Assembly: GCA_902800305.1 (NCBI GenBank)
Contig: CADCDP010000020.1
Span: 16,139 to 80,138, forward strand
Reading direction: 5' to 3'
DNA length: 64,000 nt
DNA from: an uncultured Bacteroidales bacterium
Lineage (GTDB): Bacteria; Bacteroidota; Bacteroidia; Bacteroidales; Bacteroidaceae
The translations under genes were made by a program, and so were the position numbers. The notes beneath the pieces were generated by a model. The model had not been told where the DNA came from. It saw nothing but the letters and a program-made list of their open reading frames with translations, and searched no databases. Shown here one piece after another: positions 33,730-43,908 of this stretch. Position 1 is the stretch's first letter. Every line of letters starts with the position of its first letter.

Positions 33730-35204
33730 TATGCTCTTGCAATCAGCACACGATGCTTGGCAGGCTTGCCGCTCACCATGTCCACACCCTCTGTTTGTTC
33801 AAACATATAGGGCACACAGCGGATAGTGGCTTGCGTCTCTTCCTTGATGCGTGCTTCCGTCTCCTCAGTACCATCCCAATGGCAAAGGAAGAAGCCGCCA
33901 TCCTTGATGCGCTCCTTGAACTCATCGTAGTTGTCGCACTCGTAGATGTGGGCATCACGATAATCCACAGCCTTCTTGTAGATGTTGTTCTGAATATCAT
34001 CCAGCAGGTTCTTGACATACTCCTCGATGCCTTCGATAGCCGCATTTTCCTTCTCCAATGTGTCGCGGCGCATCACTTCCACCAAGCCCTTCTCCAAGTC
34101 GCGTGCTCCCAACACAAGACGAACAGGCACACCCTTCAGCTCGTAGTCGGCAAACTTGAAGCCAGGACGCTTGTTGTCGGCATTGTCGTACTTCACACTG
34201 ATGCCCATCGCCTTGAGGTTCTTCACGATAGCCTCAGCCTTCTCGTTGAGCATCGCCATCTGGTCGCCCTTCCCAATCGGGATGATGACCACCTGAAGCG
34301 GAGCCAGCTTCGGAGGCAGAACAAGGCCATTATCGTCGGAGTGAGTCATAATGAGCGCACCCATCAGACGAGTCGAAACACCCCACGACGTTGCCCAAGC
34401 ATATTCCACCTTGTTGTCCTTGTTGAGGAACTGCACGTCGAACGCCTTGCCGAAGTTCTGTCCGAGGAAGTGGCTCGTTCCGCTCTGCAAAGCCTTTCCG
34501 TCCTGCATCATCGCCTCGATGGTGTAGGTGTCGAGGGCACCAGCGAAACGCTCCGTCTCGCTCTTCACACCCTGAATGACGGGTACTGCCATATATTCTT
34601 CTGCAAATTTGGCATACACCTTCAGCATCAGCTTGGCACGTTCTTCAGCCTCTTCACGAGTGGCGTGAGCCGTGTGCCCCTCCTGCCAAAGGAACTCTGA
34701 GGTACGCAGGAAAAGACGTGTGCGCATCTCCCAGCGCATCACGTTACACCATTGGTTGCACAGGATGGGGAGGTCGCGATAAGACTTTATCCAGTTTTTA
34801 TAAGTGTTCCAAATGATGGTTTCTGAGGTCGGACGGATAATCAGCTCTTCTTCCAGCTTTGCAGCAGGGTCAACCACCACACCATCGTGCGCCTCGTTCG
34901 TCTTCAGGCGATAATGTGTCACCACAGCGCACTCCTTGGCGAAGCCCTCCACGTGTTCAGCCTCCTTACTCAGGAAACTCTTCGGAATCAAGAGGGGGAA
35001 ATAAGCGTTCTGCACCCCTGTCTCTTTGAACATATCGTCCAGCACACGTTGCATCTTCTCCCAGATAGCATATCCGTAGGGACGAATCACCATACATCCT
35101 CTCACATCGGCCTGTTCAGCCAGTTCTGCCTTCACCACCAGCTCGTTGTACCACTTCGAGTAGTCCACCGAACGCTTCGTGAGGTCTTTCAGTTCTGTTG
35201 CCAT
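33726..35204 (-). CDS. proS: Prolyl-tRNA synthetase, archaeal/eukaryote-like type
   Basis: 492 residues without the editing insertion of the long bacterial form. Class II motifs are seen: [14 protein letters not shown] (motif 1 region), [16 protein letters not shown] (motif 2) and the C-terminal HCR-like region. The chain ends in ...IARAY, and a C-terminal tyrosine is typical of this ProRS type. It charges tRNA-Pro. The start ATG at 35204 follows a -7 element (35241-35249). Confidence 0.95.
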   Translation of the reverse strand: MATELKDLTKRSVDYSKWYNELVVKAELAEQADVRGCMVIRPYGYAIWEKMQRVLDDMFKETGVQNAYFPLLIPKSFLSKEAEHVEGFAKECAVVTHYRLKTNEAHDGVVVDPAAKLEEELIIRPTSETIIWNTYKNWIKSYRDLPILCNQWCNVMRWEMRTRLFLRTSEFLWQEGHTAHATREEAEERAKLMLKVYAKFAEEYMAVPVIQGVKSETERFAGALDTYTIEAMMQDGKALQSGTSHFLGQNFGKAFDVQFLNKDNKVEYAWATSWGVSTRLMGALIMTHSDDNGLVLPPKLAPLQVVIIPIGKGDQMAMLNEKAEAIVKNLKAMGISVKYDNADNKRPGFKFADYELKGVPVRLVLGARDLEKGLVEVMRRDTLEKENAAIEGIEEYVKNLLDDIQNNIYKKAVDYRDAHIYECDNYDEFKERIKDGGFFLCHWDGTEETEARIKEETQATIRCVPYMFEQTEGVDMVSGKPAKHRVLIARAY

Positions 35205-35240
35205 ATCTATTGCTTTGTTTGTTGAATTTACTATAAGAGT

Positions 35241-35249
35241 GCAAAATTA
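35241..35249 (-). promoter_or_regulatory. -7 promoter element of proS
   Basis: TAATTTTGC on the minus strand, 36 bases upstream of the ATG. It abuts the terminator of the preceding porin gene (35251-35286). Confidence 0.55.
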
Positions 35250-35250
35250 C

Positions 35251-35286
35251 AAAAAAATCCCGAAACAGCATATCTGTTTGGGATTT
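35251..35286 (-). terminator. Terminator of the FadL-like gene
   Basis: AAATCCCGAAACAG (35255-35268) pairs with CTGTTTGGGATTT (35274-35286) with one bulge. On the minus strand it is followed by T residues at 35251-35257. It directly adjoins the proS promoter. Confidence 0.8.
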
Positions 35287-35317
35287 ATTGTGAATTTTTC
35301 TGGCTTTGTCAGAGTTT

Positions 35318-36796
35318 TCAGAAGCGGAAACCGAGAGTTGCCATGATTTGCGAACGGTTATTGCTAATTTTTGTAGGCGCGAGGTTTACATCGTCGAAGG
35401 CGTAGAAATCACCTTTCTGCATCTGGTATTGGTAGGCGATGTCGAAGTAACCACCTTTGTAACGATAGCCGAGACCTGCAGTGAAGCGATTGGTGGGTCC
35501 CCAATTGGTGTAATCCGTCTCAGTATAGATGCCATCGTAACCAATCGTGCGGAAAGCATCTTTCTTGAAGGGTGAAGAAACAAAGTTATAGCCAAGACGG
35601 AGTGAGAGTGCTTCTATCGGCTTGAACTCGGCACCCACCTTCACCGTGTGCTGCCCTTTGAGCGTCTGCTTGGTGATGGCGTTCGTGTTGCGGAAGTAGC
35701 TCACGTCGTTACCGTCAATACCGCTGTAGTGGCAGGTGCTGAGGTCTTGGTACTCGTATTCGGCTCCGATGGCAAAGTTCTGTCCTATCGTATGGCCGAC
35801 GTTGATACCGAATTTCCAAGGGGTACGGAAATTGTAGTCGTATTCAGAATTGGCACAAGATGTGACGAATTCGTCGTTCAGATAGAGTGATGCACCATTA
35901 GAGTCGGTCATGCGATACCAGATAGGGGTGTGTACTGAGAATCCGAAACGGAAGGGGCTGTCTTCGATGGGGCGGCAGATGAAGCCCAGCTTCACGTCAA
36001 ATCCGTCACCTTCAGTCCTATACCAGTTGGTGAAGTCGTAAACATTGCCGTCCACCCCACCTTCTTGATAGAACGATTCGCGGTCGTATTTTATGTCGTA
36101 AACACCAATAGATGCTCCAAAGAAGAACTGGTCATTGAAGTTGAATGAAAGATTGATGTCGGCTTGCGAATTTGCTCCGTATGTAGCTTTTTCGTAATAG
36201 GCATCATGGGCAGGGATGCCGGCATAGCCATATTCGCCCGTTTCGTCGAGAATGCCCGTGTGTACACCGTCTTTTGATGCGCTCATGTCGGTCAGTGTGC
36301 CCCAGTAGTTGTTATTGTAGGAGAGGTTGCAGAGGTCGGCAATTTGGAAAGTTTGGCTGAACGTATCGTTAAGGTTCTTCACGTCCGTGAGTTGGTTGGA
36401 CAGAAAGTTACGCTTCTTCTGGTAGTTGATGCCGAAGTTGACAAACTGTAGCCCTTCGTTGGTGGGGTTGTCCATGTCAAAGGCGATGAGGATGCCACCT
36501 TGGTCAAGCGAGAAACGAGTCCCATCGTGGCTCATGGCTCCTTTGCCATTGAAAAGTTCGCTGACGCTGACAGCTGCATCACTTTTACGGTACATAGCTG
36601 TACCAGCAGGGTTGGTGCTCATCACACTGATGTCGCCACCTAATGCGCCAAGTGCTCCACCCATTGCCACAAAACGCGCTGTACCGTTCAAATCGCTGTT
36701 GGCCATCGTTTGTGCATCGTAACTATCTTGTGCGTGTGCTACGGCTGTGGCACCCATGAGTGTGCCCAGCAAGATGTATTTAGAAAAAGCCTTCAT
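35318..36796 (-). CDS. OmpP1/FadL/TodX-family outer membrane transport protein
   Basis: 492 residues with a signal peptide (cleavage after VAHA). The early segment TARFVAMGGALGALGGDISVMSTNPAG is the hallmark of this family in Bacteroidota, followed by beta-barrel strands with alternating hydrophobic residues and a C-terminal aromatic (LGFRF). FadL-type proteins pass hydrophobic compounds across the outer membrane; the substrate here is unknown. It is followed by its own terminator. Confidence 0.8.
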   Translation of the reverse strand: MKAFSKYILLGTLMGATAVAHAQDSYDAQTMANSDLNGTARFVAMGGALGALGGDISVMSTNPAGTAMYRKSDAAVSVSELFNGKGAMSHDGTRFSLDQGGILIAFDMDNPTNEGLQFVNFGINYQKKRNFLSNQLTDVKNLNDTFSQTFQIADLCNLSYNNNYWGTLTDMSASKDGVHTGILDETGEYGYAGIPAHDAYYEKATYGANSQADINLSFNFNDQFFFGASIGVYDIKYDRESFYQEGGVDGNVYDFTNWYRTEGDGFDVKLGFICRPIEDSPFRFGFSVHTPIWYRMTDSNGASLYLNDEFVTSCANSEYDYNFRTPWKFGINVGHTIGQNFAIGAEYEYQDLSTCHYSGIDGNDVSYFRNTNAITKQTLKGQHTVKVGAEFKPIEALSLRLGYNFVSSPFKKDAFRTIGYDGIYTETDYTNWGPTNRFTAGLGYRYKGGYFDIAYQYQMQKGDFYAFDDVNLAPTKISNNRSQIMATLGFRF

Positions 36797-36869
36797 GTTT
36801 CTTTATATATTAAATAATGTGTAAAATCGTTGGAAAGTGCGTGAACTGCTTCGAACCTCATCGTGGGGG

Positions 36870-38084
36870 TTAGCGTCGGCCACCGCCTCCGCCGCCGCCA
36901 CCTCGGCTACCGCCTCCACCAAAACTACCACCTCCGCCGCCGAAACTGCCACCGCCACGACTGCCTCCTCCGATGCTGCCTCCGCTATAGGTTGACGAAG
37001 AACTGCGAGTGGAATTATTATTATAGGTGGATTGGGAACGATTGGTCGTTGTGGTGGTACGGCTGCTACTGTTCTGGTTGCTGTAGGAACGTGAAGGTTG
37101 ATAGGTGTTCCCGTTGCGAGTGACGGTGCTGCGTTGAGCAGCCGATGTGCGTGTGCGGTTATAGACGGAAGAACGTGCACCTTCATTGGAAGGAACGGTC
37201 GTGCGTCCTGTGCGAGCATTCGTGTAGTCGGTGTAAGAACCGCGTGTGTTGTTGCCACGAACACCTTGCTCCGAGGAACGGCGTCCATTTCCGATAGGAT
37301 TCTGGGCAGAAATACTCGTGCGTGCAGTATTCAAATTTCCTGTACGCCCTAAAGCACTGGTACGTGTACTGGTTGTCGCTCTGCCCAAAGCGTTTGTGCG
37401 GATGCGATTATTGGCCGACATGTGACCCCGTGAAGAATTTATTTCGCGCGGCATGTAATTATATCGAGGTGCCACGACATGGTGAACGTGTCCCCAGCTC
37501 GGACCCCATCCCCAGTATGTCCATGCGTAGGGATGATGCCATCCCCAGATGCCGCCATACCAGCAATCCCAAGGTCCCCAACTCCAGCCATAACTCCATC
37601 CGTAGTGCCAGTACCAAGGATCCCATGGGTCGTAGAGGTAGTCCCATGCCCCGTAGCCGTAATACAAGTCCCAATAATAAGGGCTTGCCAGAGCGTAGAT
37701 GCGGGGATTGTGGAAACGCACCAAACGACGGGAGAAACGGTAATCCAGTTCAGGGTCGTCCAAATCGTAAATCGAGCCACCCTCTGAGTAGTAGCCGCTC
37801 ACTGTGTCGATACGAGCTGCCAGCGAGTCGTCGGCATACTTTCCACCTGCATTCTGGTATTCCCCGCCATACACATAGCGGCGATTGTATTCGTCATCGC
37901 TGCGCGAGTTACTGTGATAATCCACAATCGTGGGAGCCGTCACGGTAGAAGTCCTTGCCCTCATGTCGGCAGCTTCCTTCTGAGCTTTCTGCTTCGCCTT
38001 CTTCGAAGAGGTGAAGTAAAGGTCATCCTGTGCCATGCAAAGCAACGGGAGTACCACGAGTGCCATTGTCAAAAGTCGTTTCAT
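36870..38084 (-). CDS. Secreted low-complexity protein: W/Y/G-rich core and Gly/Arg tail
   Basis: 404 residues. Signal peptide (cleavage after CMA), a Lys/Ala-rich start (SSKKAKQKAQKEAADMRAR), then a core at about 135-215 dominated by Trp, Tyr, Gly and His (DPWYWHYGWSYGWSWGP). A Ser/Thr/Arg/Asn-rich stretch follows, then a Gly-rich tail (about 375-404, GGGSFGGGGGSFGGGG) ending in GRR. Similar proteins exist in Bacteroidota with no established function. The composition suggests a structural or adhesive extracellular role, or a self-associating disordered protein. No Cys-based or T9SS C-terminal sorting domain is seen. Confidence 0.7.
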   Translation of the reverse strand: MKRLLTMALVVLPLLCMAQDDLYFTSSKKAKQKAQKEAADMRARTSTVTAPTIVDYHSNSRSDDEYNRRYVYGGEYQNAGGKYADDSLAARIDTVSGYYSEGGSIYDLDDPELDYRFSRRLVRFHNPRIYALASPYYWDLYYGYGAWDYLYDPWDPWYWHYGWSYGWSWGPWDCWYGGIWGWHHPYAWTYWGWGPSWGHVHHVVAPRYNYMPREINSSRGHMSANNRIRTNALGRATTSTRTSALGRTGNLNTARTSISAQNPIGNGRRSSEQGVRGNNTRGSYTDYTNARTGRTTVPSNEGARSSVYNRTRTSAAQRSTVTRNGNTYQPSRSYSNQNSSSRTTTTTNRSQSTYNNNSTRSSSSTYSGGSIGGGSRGGGSFGGGGGSFGGGGSRGGGGGGGGRR

Positions 38085-38357
38085 ATTTCTTCTGTTTTTT
38101 TGAGTCCTTACTGAATCCTACTTTTTCTCATTTGCAAAGTTCCGAAAAAACTATTTTGCAGCAAGAGTAGAAATCCCTACATGGCTGGGGAAAATCCCTA
38201 AAACCAACCTTGTTTATTGCAAAGTTAGACAAAATAATCCAAAAAGGAGGGAGAAATGTAGCAAAATAGTTCTTTTTTAACTTTCTGGCGTGGTTATATC
38301 GGAGGAAATAACTAATTTTACACAAAATTTTTCAAACGTTAGATTACTTTTTTACTT
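38085..38357. other. AT-rich divergent promoter region
   Basis: It lies between the W/Y/G-rich protein gene and the GH127/146 gene. A minus-strand TAACTTTGC (38219-38227) and a weaker GGAACTTTGC (38134-38143) are candidate -7 elements for the former. No clear -7 element was found for the plus-strand gene. Confidence 0.45.
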
Positions 38358-41348
38358 ATGAAGAAAAACTTAAATCTCTTATTCTGTGGAGTCGTTGGGC
38401 TTGGGCTGTGCCTTTCCATGCCTGTTACGGCAACGACTCTTGCCGATGCCCCATTGACAGCCGCCAAAGGGAAACAGCGTATGATTGTGAAGGTTGAACC
38501 TGTCAGTGTGGAGACACCTGTCGGCACGGCTCCCCGTCTGCCTTGGCAGGTGTGGGTCACCTACAGCGATGGCACCCATGAATGGCGTCAAACCAAATGG
38601 TCAAACTCCTTGCTTTCCACCGAACAACAAGAGGCCAATCCCGAACTATATCCCGTTGGGAAGGAGTATTCCGTGAATGGCTTCATCATTGGCGACAACA
38701 CGACCGACAACGGCTATCCCATTACGGCCAGCGTGAAAGTGACCGACAAGGCATGGGATGTGCCGAGCCATCAACCTGTGGCTCAACCCCTTCCGTTGGG
38801 TGACGTTTACATTGCACGAGGCAATCGTCTGGCCAGCAACCAAGAACTGGACATCCGAACCATTCTTTCGTGGGACATTTCGCAGCAGCTTTATAACTAT
38901 CGTGATACCTACGGCTTACCAACAGAGGGCTACACCAAGGCTGACGGGTGGGACTCGCCTACCACCAAGTTGAAAGGTCATGGTTCTGGTCACTACATGA
39001 GTGCTTTGGCCTTCGCTTTTGCTTCCTGTTCAGAGCGAGGAAACAACCGCGAGAAGGAGAAGAACGAATTGCGTGAGAGAATCCGTCGCATGGTCAACGA
39101 ACTGCGTGAATGCCAAGAACGTACCTTCGTGTGGGACAGTACCCTCAACCGTTATTGGGAAGCACGTGACTATGCTCCCGAAGAGGAACTGAAACAGATG
39201 AAGGGGAATTGGGCAGCCTTCGACGAATACAAGAAGGATTACCGGCACTATGGCTACGGCTATCTGAACGCCATTCCTGCCGCTCACCCTGCCTTAATCG
39301 AGTGCTATCGCGCGTACAATAATGAAGAATGGGTGTGGGCACCTTACTACACCATCCACAAACAGTTGGCGGGTCTTATTGACATCGCCAACAACATCGA
39401 TGACAAAGCCATTGCTGACAAAGCATTGCTGATAGCCAAAGACATGGGTTTGTGGGTGTGGAACCGTATGCACTACCGCACCTATGTGAAGACCGATGGC
39501 GACAAGGCTGAACGTCAGGCAAAACCAGGCAACCGTTATGAGATGTGGAATATGTACATTGCTGGCGAAGTGGGCGGCATGGCCGAATCGCTTGCACGTC
39601 TCTCGGAGATGGTGAGCGACCCTACGGAGAAGGCGCGTCTTATCGAGGCTGCCAACTGTTTCGATGCTCCAGCCTTCTTCGACCCTGTGGCCAAGAATGT
39701 GGACGATATCCGCACACGCCATGCCAACCAGCACATCCCCATGATTACAGGTGCGTTGCGTTCCTACATCACGAATGGGAATCCTTATTATTATAACCTT
39801 GCTTACAACTTCTGGAGCCTTGTGCAAGGTCGCTACGCTTACGCCATGGGAGGTGTGGGCAACGGCGAAATGTTCCGTCAGCCTTATTCGCAGATGCTCT
39901 CGATGAACACCAGCGTGATGAGCGACCGCCATCGCAATATGTACCCCAACCCCGACATCAACGAGACTTGCTGTGCCTACAACTTGGCGAAGCTGACCAA
40001 AGACCTCAACTGCTTTGACCCCGACAACGCGGCCTACATGGATTACTACGAGCGCATCCTCTATAACCAGATTGTCGGTTCTGTTCATCCCGACCATTGG
40101 GGAGTGACCTATCAGTACGCTGTAGGTATGAACGCCATCAAACCCTACGGCAACGAAACCCCACAGAGCACCTGCTGTGGCGGAACAGGTGCCGAGAACC
40201 ACGTAAAGTATCAGGAGGCTGCTTATTTCGTCAATGACCAGACGATGTGGGTCGCTCTCTATCTGCCCACTGTGGCTTGGTGGAACGAGAAGGGTGTTGC
40301 TATCGAGCAGATGTGTAAATGGCCAGCAGAAAGAACCACGCTGACGGTGACGCGTACCGACGAGAGCAAGGATGCCACCTTCTCCCTCAAGCTTCGTGTG
40401 CCTTACTGGGCTACAGAAGGTTTCGACGTGAAGCTGAATGGCAAATCCATCGCCAAAAACTATCAACCGTGTTCCTATGTGGAGATTCCATCCCGTGAAT
40501 GGAAAGGCGGCGACAAGATAGAAGTCACCATGCCTTTCACCAAGCACATCAATTGGGGACCCGACAAGATGGATCTTGCTGCAACGGGTAAGAACGAGAC
40601 ACGCACCCCGTTCGACCCTCAGTGGGTGGGTGCCATCATGTATGGCCCATTGGTCATGGCCACTCCTGACGTGAAGGAATGGAAAGATGCAGACTTCACT
40701 CTCCAATCGAATCTTAGTGACATTCAGTTAAATGGAGCAACAGACGAGGTGGGCAAGAACGGCAACCTCTACACGCTCACCTTGGCTGGCAAGCAATTCC
40801 AGCCCGACTATTACCAGACGGGACACTCCACACACTATCTCCGATTGAACGTCGAAACAGGAGTGAAACAGAAAGCCAAGAAGGGTATTGACAGGACGAA
40901 CCTCGAACAAGCCCTGCAAGTGGCCAAGGAACGTGTGCAGAGCCAAAATGCTTGGAACGCCCTGGCCGTGAAAGTGCCGAACTTCTCACCTTGGGCACCG
41001 AATGGCTACGCCCGTCTGCTTACTCAGATGGAAGCTGCCGAAAAAGTGAATGCAAAAGCTAATAAAGAGTTGACACAGGAGGAAATCAATACAGCCACTT
41101 CCGCCCTCAACGTGGCCATCAACACCATGCGTCCAGGCAATCTCGCTGAGCCAGAAGACCTCAACGAGCTACTTCCATTGCTCACGGATTCGAAGGAGAA
41201 CATCCCCAACAAGACCACAGAATTGCGTGAAGCCATCAACTACGCCGACATGGTGGTGCAGTATGTCAACGATGGCTCAGGCACCCACGACCTAATCGAA
41301 AAAGCTTTCAAGCGTCTGACTGAAGCCCGAAAGACGGTAGGGAAATAA
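38358..41348 (+). CDS. GH127/GH146-type beta-L-arabinofuranosidase
   Basis: 996 residues with a signal peptide (cleavage near VTATTLA), an N-terminal Ig-like domain, an (alpha/alpha)6 catalytic domain and C-terminal beta domains plus a helical FIVAR-like end (VNAKANKELTQEEINTATSALN). The zinc/thiol catalytic centre known from Bifidobacterium HypBA1 is recognisable: E536-x-C538 in NETCCAYN and Cys606-Cys607 in STCCGGTGAEN, one of which would be the nucleophile. It probably releases beta-linked L-arabinofuranose from plant arabinans or hydroxyproline glycans in the periplasm. No SusC/D pair is adjacent. It ends at a strong terminator. Confidence 0.8.
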   Translation: MKKNLNLLFCGVVGLGLCLSMPVTATTLADAPLTAAKGKQRMIVKVEPVSVETPVGTAPRLPWQVWVTYSDGTHEWRQTKWSNSLLSTEQQEANPELYPVGKEYSVNGFIIGDNTTDNGYPITASVKVTDKAWDVPSHQPVAQPLPLGDVYIARGNRLASNQELDIRTILSWDISQQLYNYRDTYGLPTEGYTKADGWDSPTTKLKGHGSGHYMSALAFAFASCSERGNNREKEKNELRERIRRMVNELRECQERTFVWDSTLNRYWEARDYAPEEELKQMKGNWAAFDEYKKDYRHYGYGYLNAIPAAHPALIECYRAYNNEEWVWAPYYTIHKQLAGLIDIANNIDDKAIADKALLIAKDMGLWVWNRMHYRTYVKTDGDKAERQAKPGNRYEMWNMYIAGEVGGMAESLARLSEMVSDPTEKARLIEAANCFDAPAFFDPVAKNVDDIRTRHANQHIPMITGALRSYITNGNPYYYNLAYNFWSLVQGRYAYAMGGVGNGEMFRQPYSQMLSMNTSVMSDRHRNMYPNPDINETCCAYNLAKLTKDLNCFDPDNAAYMDYYERILYNQIVGSVHPDHWGVTYQYAVGMNAIKPYGNETPQSTCCGGTGAENHVKYQEAAYFVNDQTMWVALYLPTVAWWNEKGVAIEQMCKWPAERTTLTVTRTDESKDATFSLKLRVPYWATEGFDVKLNGKSIAKNYQPCSYVEIPSREWKGGDKIEVTMPFTKHINWGPDKMDLAATGKNETRTPFDPQWVGAIMYGPLVMATPDVKEWKDADFTLQSNLSDIQLNGATDEVGKNGNLYTLTLAGKQFQPDYYQTGHSTHYLRLNVETGVKQKAKKGIDRTNLEQALQVAKERVQSQNAWNALAVKVPNFSPWAPNGYARLLTQMEAAEKVNAKANKELTQEEINTATSALNVAINTMRPGNLAEPEDLNELLPLLTDSKENIPNKTTELREAINYADMVVQYVNDGSGTHDLIEKAFKRLTEARKTVGK

Positions 41349-41367
41349 ACATTTTTAGCATACTTTT

Positions 41368-41415
41368 CGAGATAGAGTAGCTTTCTTCACGGGAAGCTAC
41401 TCTATCTCGTTTTTT
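41368..41415 (+). terminator. Terminator of the GH127/146 gene
   Basis: A 16-bp perfect stem (41368-41383 with 41394-41409), a 10-base loop and six T. Its right arm and T-run also encode the last residues (KNEIE) of the convergent GIN-domain gene. Confidence 0.9.
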
Positions 41416-42122
41416 AACCCTTCGTTCTTCGGATTTTTAATAAATTGGTTGCGAGCCTTCCCCGTAATGTGAAGGTTTTGTTTTCCGTCGTTGATGACAG
41501 TCAGGTTGTTGACATCAACACGAACCTCGATGTCTGCCGTACTCCGCGAATAGATGGTGGCATCTTCCGCTTTCACCTCTTCGATGCTGATGGGGCCTCT
41601 GTCGGTTGACTGAAGGTCGAAGGTGGTGCATTCGATGTGTCCTAGTTTCATGGCACCAGTGCCAAGCACCCCCAACTGGAGATTTTCTACTTTCCATGTC
41701 GCTTGACTTTCGAAGCCTCCGTTGCTACAGATGCTGACACATTGAAGGGTGGGGCAGGAAATATACATCTTGATATTGCTCGTATTGCCATAACGGTTAA
41801 TGTCCACGTTGCTGTCCGACAACATGGAAACCGTCAGCAAGTTGCTGTCGAAGTTGGTTTGCAGGTATTCCAACAAAGCACTATCCCCTTCCACATCGAT
41901 GCTGTAGTTTCCCTGGGTATAAATAATATCGACACAGCCCATGTTCGTCAAATAAGAAAAGTCGCGAGGAATGCTGATGTGCTTCCTTATCACGTTTCTT
42001 GGAGACGTGGCAGATGGCGTGTTCTGAACGGCAGACGTTTGGCTCTTGTTGTCTGCCGATGGGTTGCTGCATGCTGTCAGTACAAATGCGACAGCTACCG
42101 GTATCATGCTTTTTGTTTTCAT
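41397..42122 (-). CDS. GIN-domain (DUF2807) lipoprotein
   Basis: 241 residues with a lipoprotein signal (FVLTACSN, lipidated Cys about residue 18). The body is a right-handed beta-helix-like GIN domain: VDIIYTQGNYSIDVEGDS, LQLGVLGTGAMKLGHIECTTFDLQSTDRGPISIEEVKAEDATI. Such auto-transporter-adhesin-like lipoproteins are frequent in Bacteroidota, with unknown roles at the envelope. A -7 element TAACTTTGC (42150-42158) lies 27 bases upstream. The 3' end is shared with the terminator of the convergent glycosidase gene. Confidence 0.8.
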   Translation of the reverse strand: MKTKSMIPVAVAFVLTACSNPSADNKSQTSAVQNTPSATSPRNVIRKHISIPRDFSYLTNMGCVDIIYTQGNYSIDVEGDSALLEYLQTNFDSNLLTVSMLSDSNVDINRYGNTSNIKMYISCPTLQCVSICSNGGFESQATWKVENLQLGVLGTGAMKLGHIECTTFDLQSTDRGPISIEEVKAEDATIYSRSTADIEVRVDVNNLTVINDGKQNLHITGKARNQFIKNPKNEGLKNEIE

Positions 42123-42149
42123 TTCTTGAGGAATGTATCTGTTCTTTTT

Positions 42150-42158
42150 GCAAAGTTA
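42150..42158 (-). promoter_or_regulatory. -7 promoter element of the GIN-domain gene
   Basis: TAACTTTGC on the minus strand, 27 bases upstream of the ATG at 42122; no well-placed -33 TTTG was found. Confidence 0.5.
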
Positions 42159-42187
42159 GCACAAAAGACCGAAAAAAGAAAATAATA

Positions 42188-42220
42188 TTTGCTAATCATC
42201 GTTATTTTCAATACCTTTGC
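42188..42220 (+). promoter_or_regulatory. Promoter of slyD-aroC-ssb
   Basis: TTTG (42188-42191), a 20-bp spacer and TACCTTTGC (42212-42220), 42 bases before the slyD ATG. Confidence 0.8.
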
Positions 42221-42262
42221 AAGCTAATTAGTTTTAAAATCCAATAAAAACAATCACTTAAC

Positions 42263-42832
42263 ATGGAAATAGACAACAAATACATGACATTGGCTTATCG
42301 GCTTTATACAATCGAGGATGGCGAGGAAGATGAAGAACCTGTGGAGGTGTGCAATCGTCGGCATCCTTTCGAGTTCATCACGAAATTGAACATGGTTTTG
42401 CCAGCTTTCGAGGCGAATGTGGCAAACTTGGAACGTGGCGACGAGTTCGATTTCATCATTCCTTGTAAGGACGCATACGGTGACTTTCACGAGAACATGA
42501 TGTTCGATGTTGACCAATCCATCTTCCTGGTGGATGGCAAGCTCGACTTCAACTACGTTTATGAAGGTGCGGTCGTTCCGATGCAAGCAGAGGACGGAAG
42601 CCGTTTCAATGCCACCATCATCGAAATCAAGAAGGACACCATCACGATTGACCTGAACCATCCCCGAGCAGGACAGGACTTGCACTTCGTCGGTCACGTG
42701 ATAGATAGCCGTTTGGCCACCAATGGAGAGATTGGGGAGATGCTCAACGCGATGAGCGAATGTGAAGGTTGCGGTGGCAGCTGCAATGAGGGTTGCAGCG
42801 GTGGCTGTGGCGGTTGTGGAGGATGCAGGTGA
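42263..42832 (+). CDS. slyD: SlyD-like FKBP peptidyl-prolyl isomerase with a metal-binding tail
   Basis: 189 residues. FKBP halves are split by the insert-in-flap chaperone domain. [30 protein letters not shown] corresponds to SlyD's FKBP core, while [10 protein letters not shown] and [28 protein letters not shown] match the following segments. The last 25 residues are rich in Cys and Gly ([22 protein letters not shown]), a probable nickel/zinc-binding tail; there are nine Cys but none of the histidines common in E. coli SlyD. It acts as a folding helper and possible metallochaperone. Its stop overlaps aroC (TGATG). Confidence 0.9.
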   Translation: MEIDNKYMTLAYRLYTIEDGEEDEEPVEVCNRRHPFEFITKLNMVLPAFEANVANLERGDEFDFIIPCKDAYGDFHENMMFDVDQSIFLVDGKLDFNYVYEGAVVPMQAEDGSRFNATIIEIKKDTITIDLNHPRAGQDLHFVGHVIDSRLATNGEIGEMLNAMSECEGCGGSCNEGCSGGCGGCGGCR

Positions 42833-43908
42833 TGAGAAACACGTTTGGACATCTCTTTACATTGACCACCTTTGGTGAAAGTCATGGAGCTGCCATCGGT
42901 GGTGTCGTTGACGGAATGCCTGCAGGAATAGACATTGATGTCGATTTTATCCAAGAGGAACTTAACCGACGTAAGCCTGGGCAAAGCCGTCTCACGACCG
43001 CACGCCAAGAGGGGGATGTCGTAGAATTGCTTTCTGGTGTGTTCGAAGGCAAAAGTACGGGATGCCCGATTGGCTTTATCGTTCGAAACACGAATCAACA
43101 TTCCAACGACTACGAAAACATACGTGACGTTTACCGTCCCTCTCATGCCGATTACACCTATACCCAGAAGTATGGCATTCGTGACCATCGTGGAGGAGGA
43201 CGCTCTTCGGCACGCGAGACCATCTCTCGTTGTGTAGGAGGTGCCTTGGCCAAATTGGTGCTTCGACAGTTGGGCATCAGCGTCACTGCCTATACATCCC
43301 AAGTGGGCAACATTGCCATCGACCGCGACTACCGCAAGCACGACTTGACATTGATTGAGGCGAATGCCGTGCGATGCCCGGACATGGAGGCCGCCCGTCA
43401 GATGGAAGAGTTGATACTTTCCGTGAAGGAAGAGGGCGACACCATCGGAGGTGTCATCACCTGTGTCATTCAGGGATGCCCAGTCGGATTGGGCGAACCG
43501 GCTTTCTCCAAACTTCATGCCGACCTCGGATGCGCCATGCTTGGCATCAATGCGGTGAAGGGGTTTGAGTATGGCGAAGGCTTTGATGGAGTAGGGCAGA
43601 GAGGGTCGGAACAGAACGACATTTTCTTCAATGACCAAGGACGCATCAGCACCCGCACCAACCATTCTGGTGGCATACAGGGTGGAATCTCTAACGGCCA
43701 AGACATCTATTTCCGTGTGCTCTTCAAGCCCGTCGCCACACAATTACGTCCCCAGCCAACCGTCAACCGGCAGGGGGAAGAAACGGTGTTGGAAGTGAAA
43801 GGCCGACACGACCCCTGTGTGTTGCCCCGTGCAGTGCCCGTGGTGGAGGCGATGGCTGCCATGACCATTTTAGACCATTGTTTATTGAATAAAACCGTAC
43901 AACTATGA
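42832..43908 (+). CDS. aroC: Chorismate synthase
   Basis: 358 residues from [19 protein letters not shown]. Signature segments are [14 protein letters not shown], the FMN-binding [15 protein letters not shown] and [10 protein letters not shown]. The enzyme converts EPSP to chorismate using reduced FMN, the last shared step of aromatic amino-acid synthesis. The frame opens 13 codons earlier, inside slyD, but the ATG at 42832 in the TGATG overlap gives the canonical N-terminus. It overlaps ssb at the 3' end by ATGA (43905-43908). Confidence 0.97.
   Translation: MRNTFGHLFTLTTFGESHGAAIGGVVDGMPAGIDIDVDFIQEELNRRKPGQSRLTTARQEGDVVELLSGVFEGKSTGCPIGFIVRNTNQHSNDYENIRDVYRPSHADYTYTQKYGIRDHRGGGRSSARETISRCVGGALAKLVLRQLGISVTAYTSQVGNIAIDRDYRKHDLTLIEANAVRCPDMEAARQMEELILSVKEEGDTIGGVITCVIQGCPVGLGEPAFSKLHADLGCAMLGINAVKGFEYGEGFDGVGQRGSEQNDIFFNDQGRISTRTNHSGGIQGGISNGQDIYFRVLFKPVATQLRPQPTVNRQGEETVLEVKGRHDPCVLPRAVPVVEAMAAMTILDHCLLNKTVQL

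Noticed and set aside
39294..40706. 470-codon minus-strand open frame opposite the GH127/146 gene
   Set aside because: It lacks any recognisable domain and is fully antisense to a clear glycosidase with catalytic residues; biased codons of the real gene leave this frame open.
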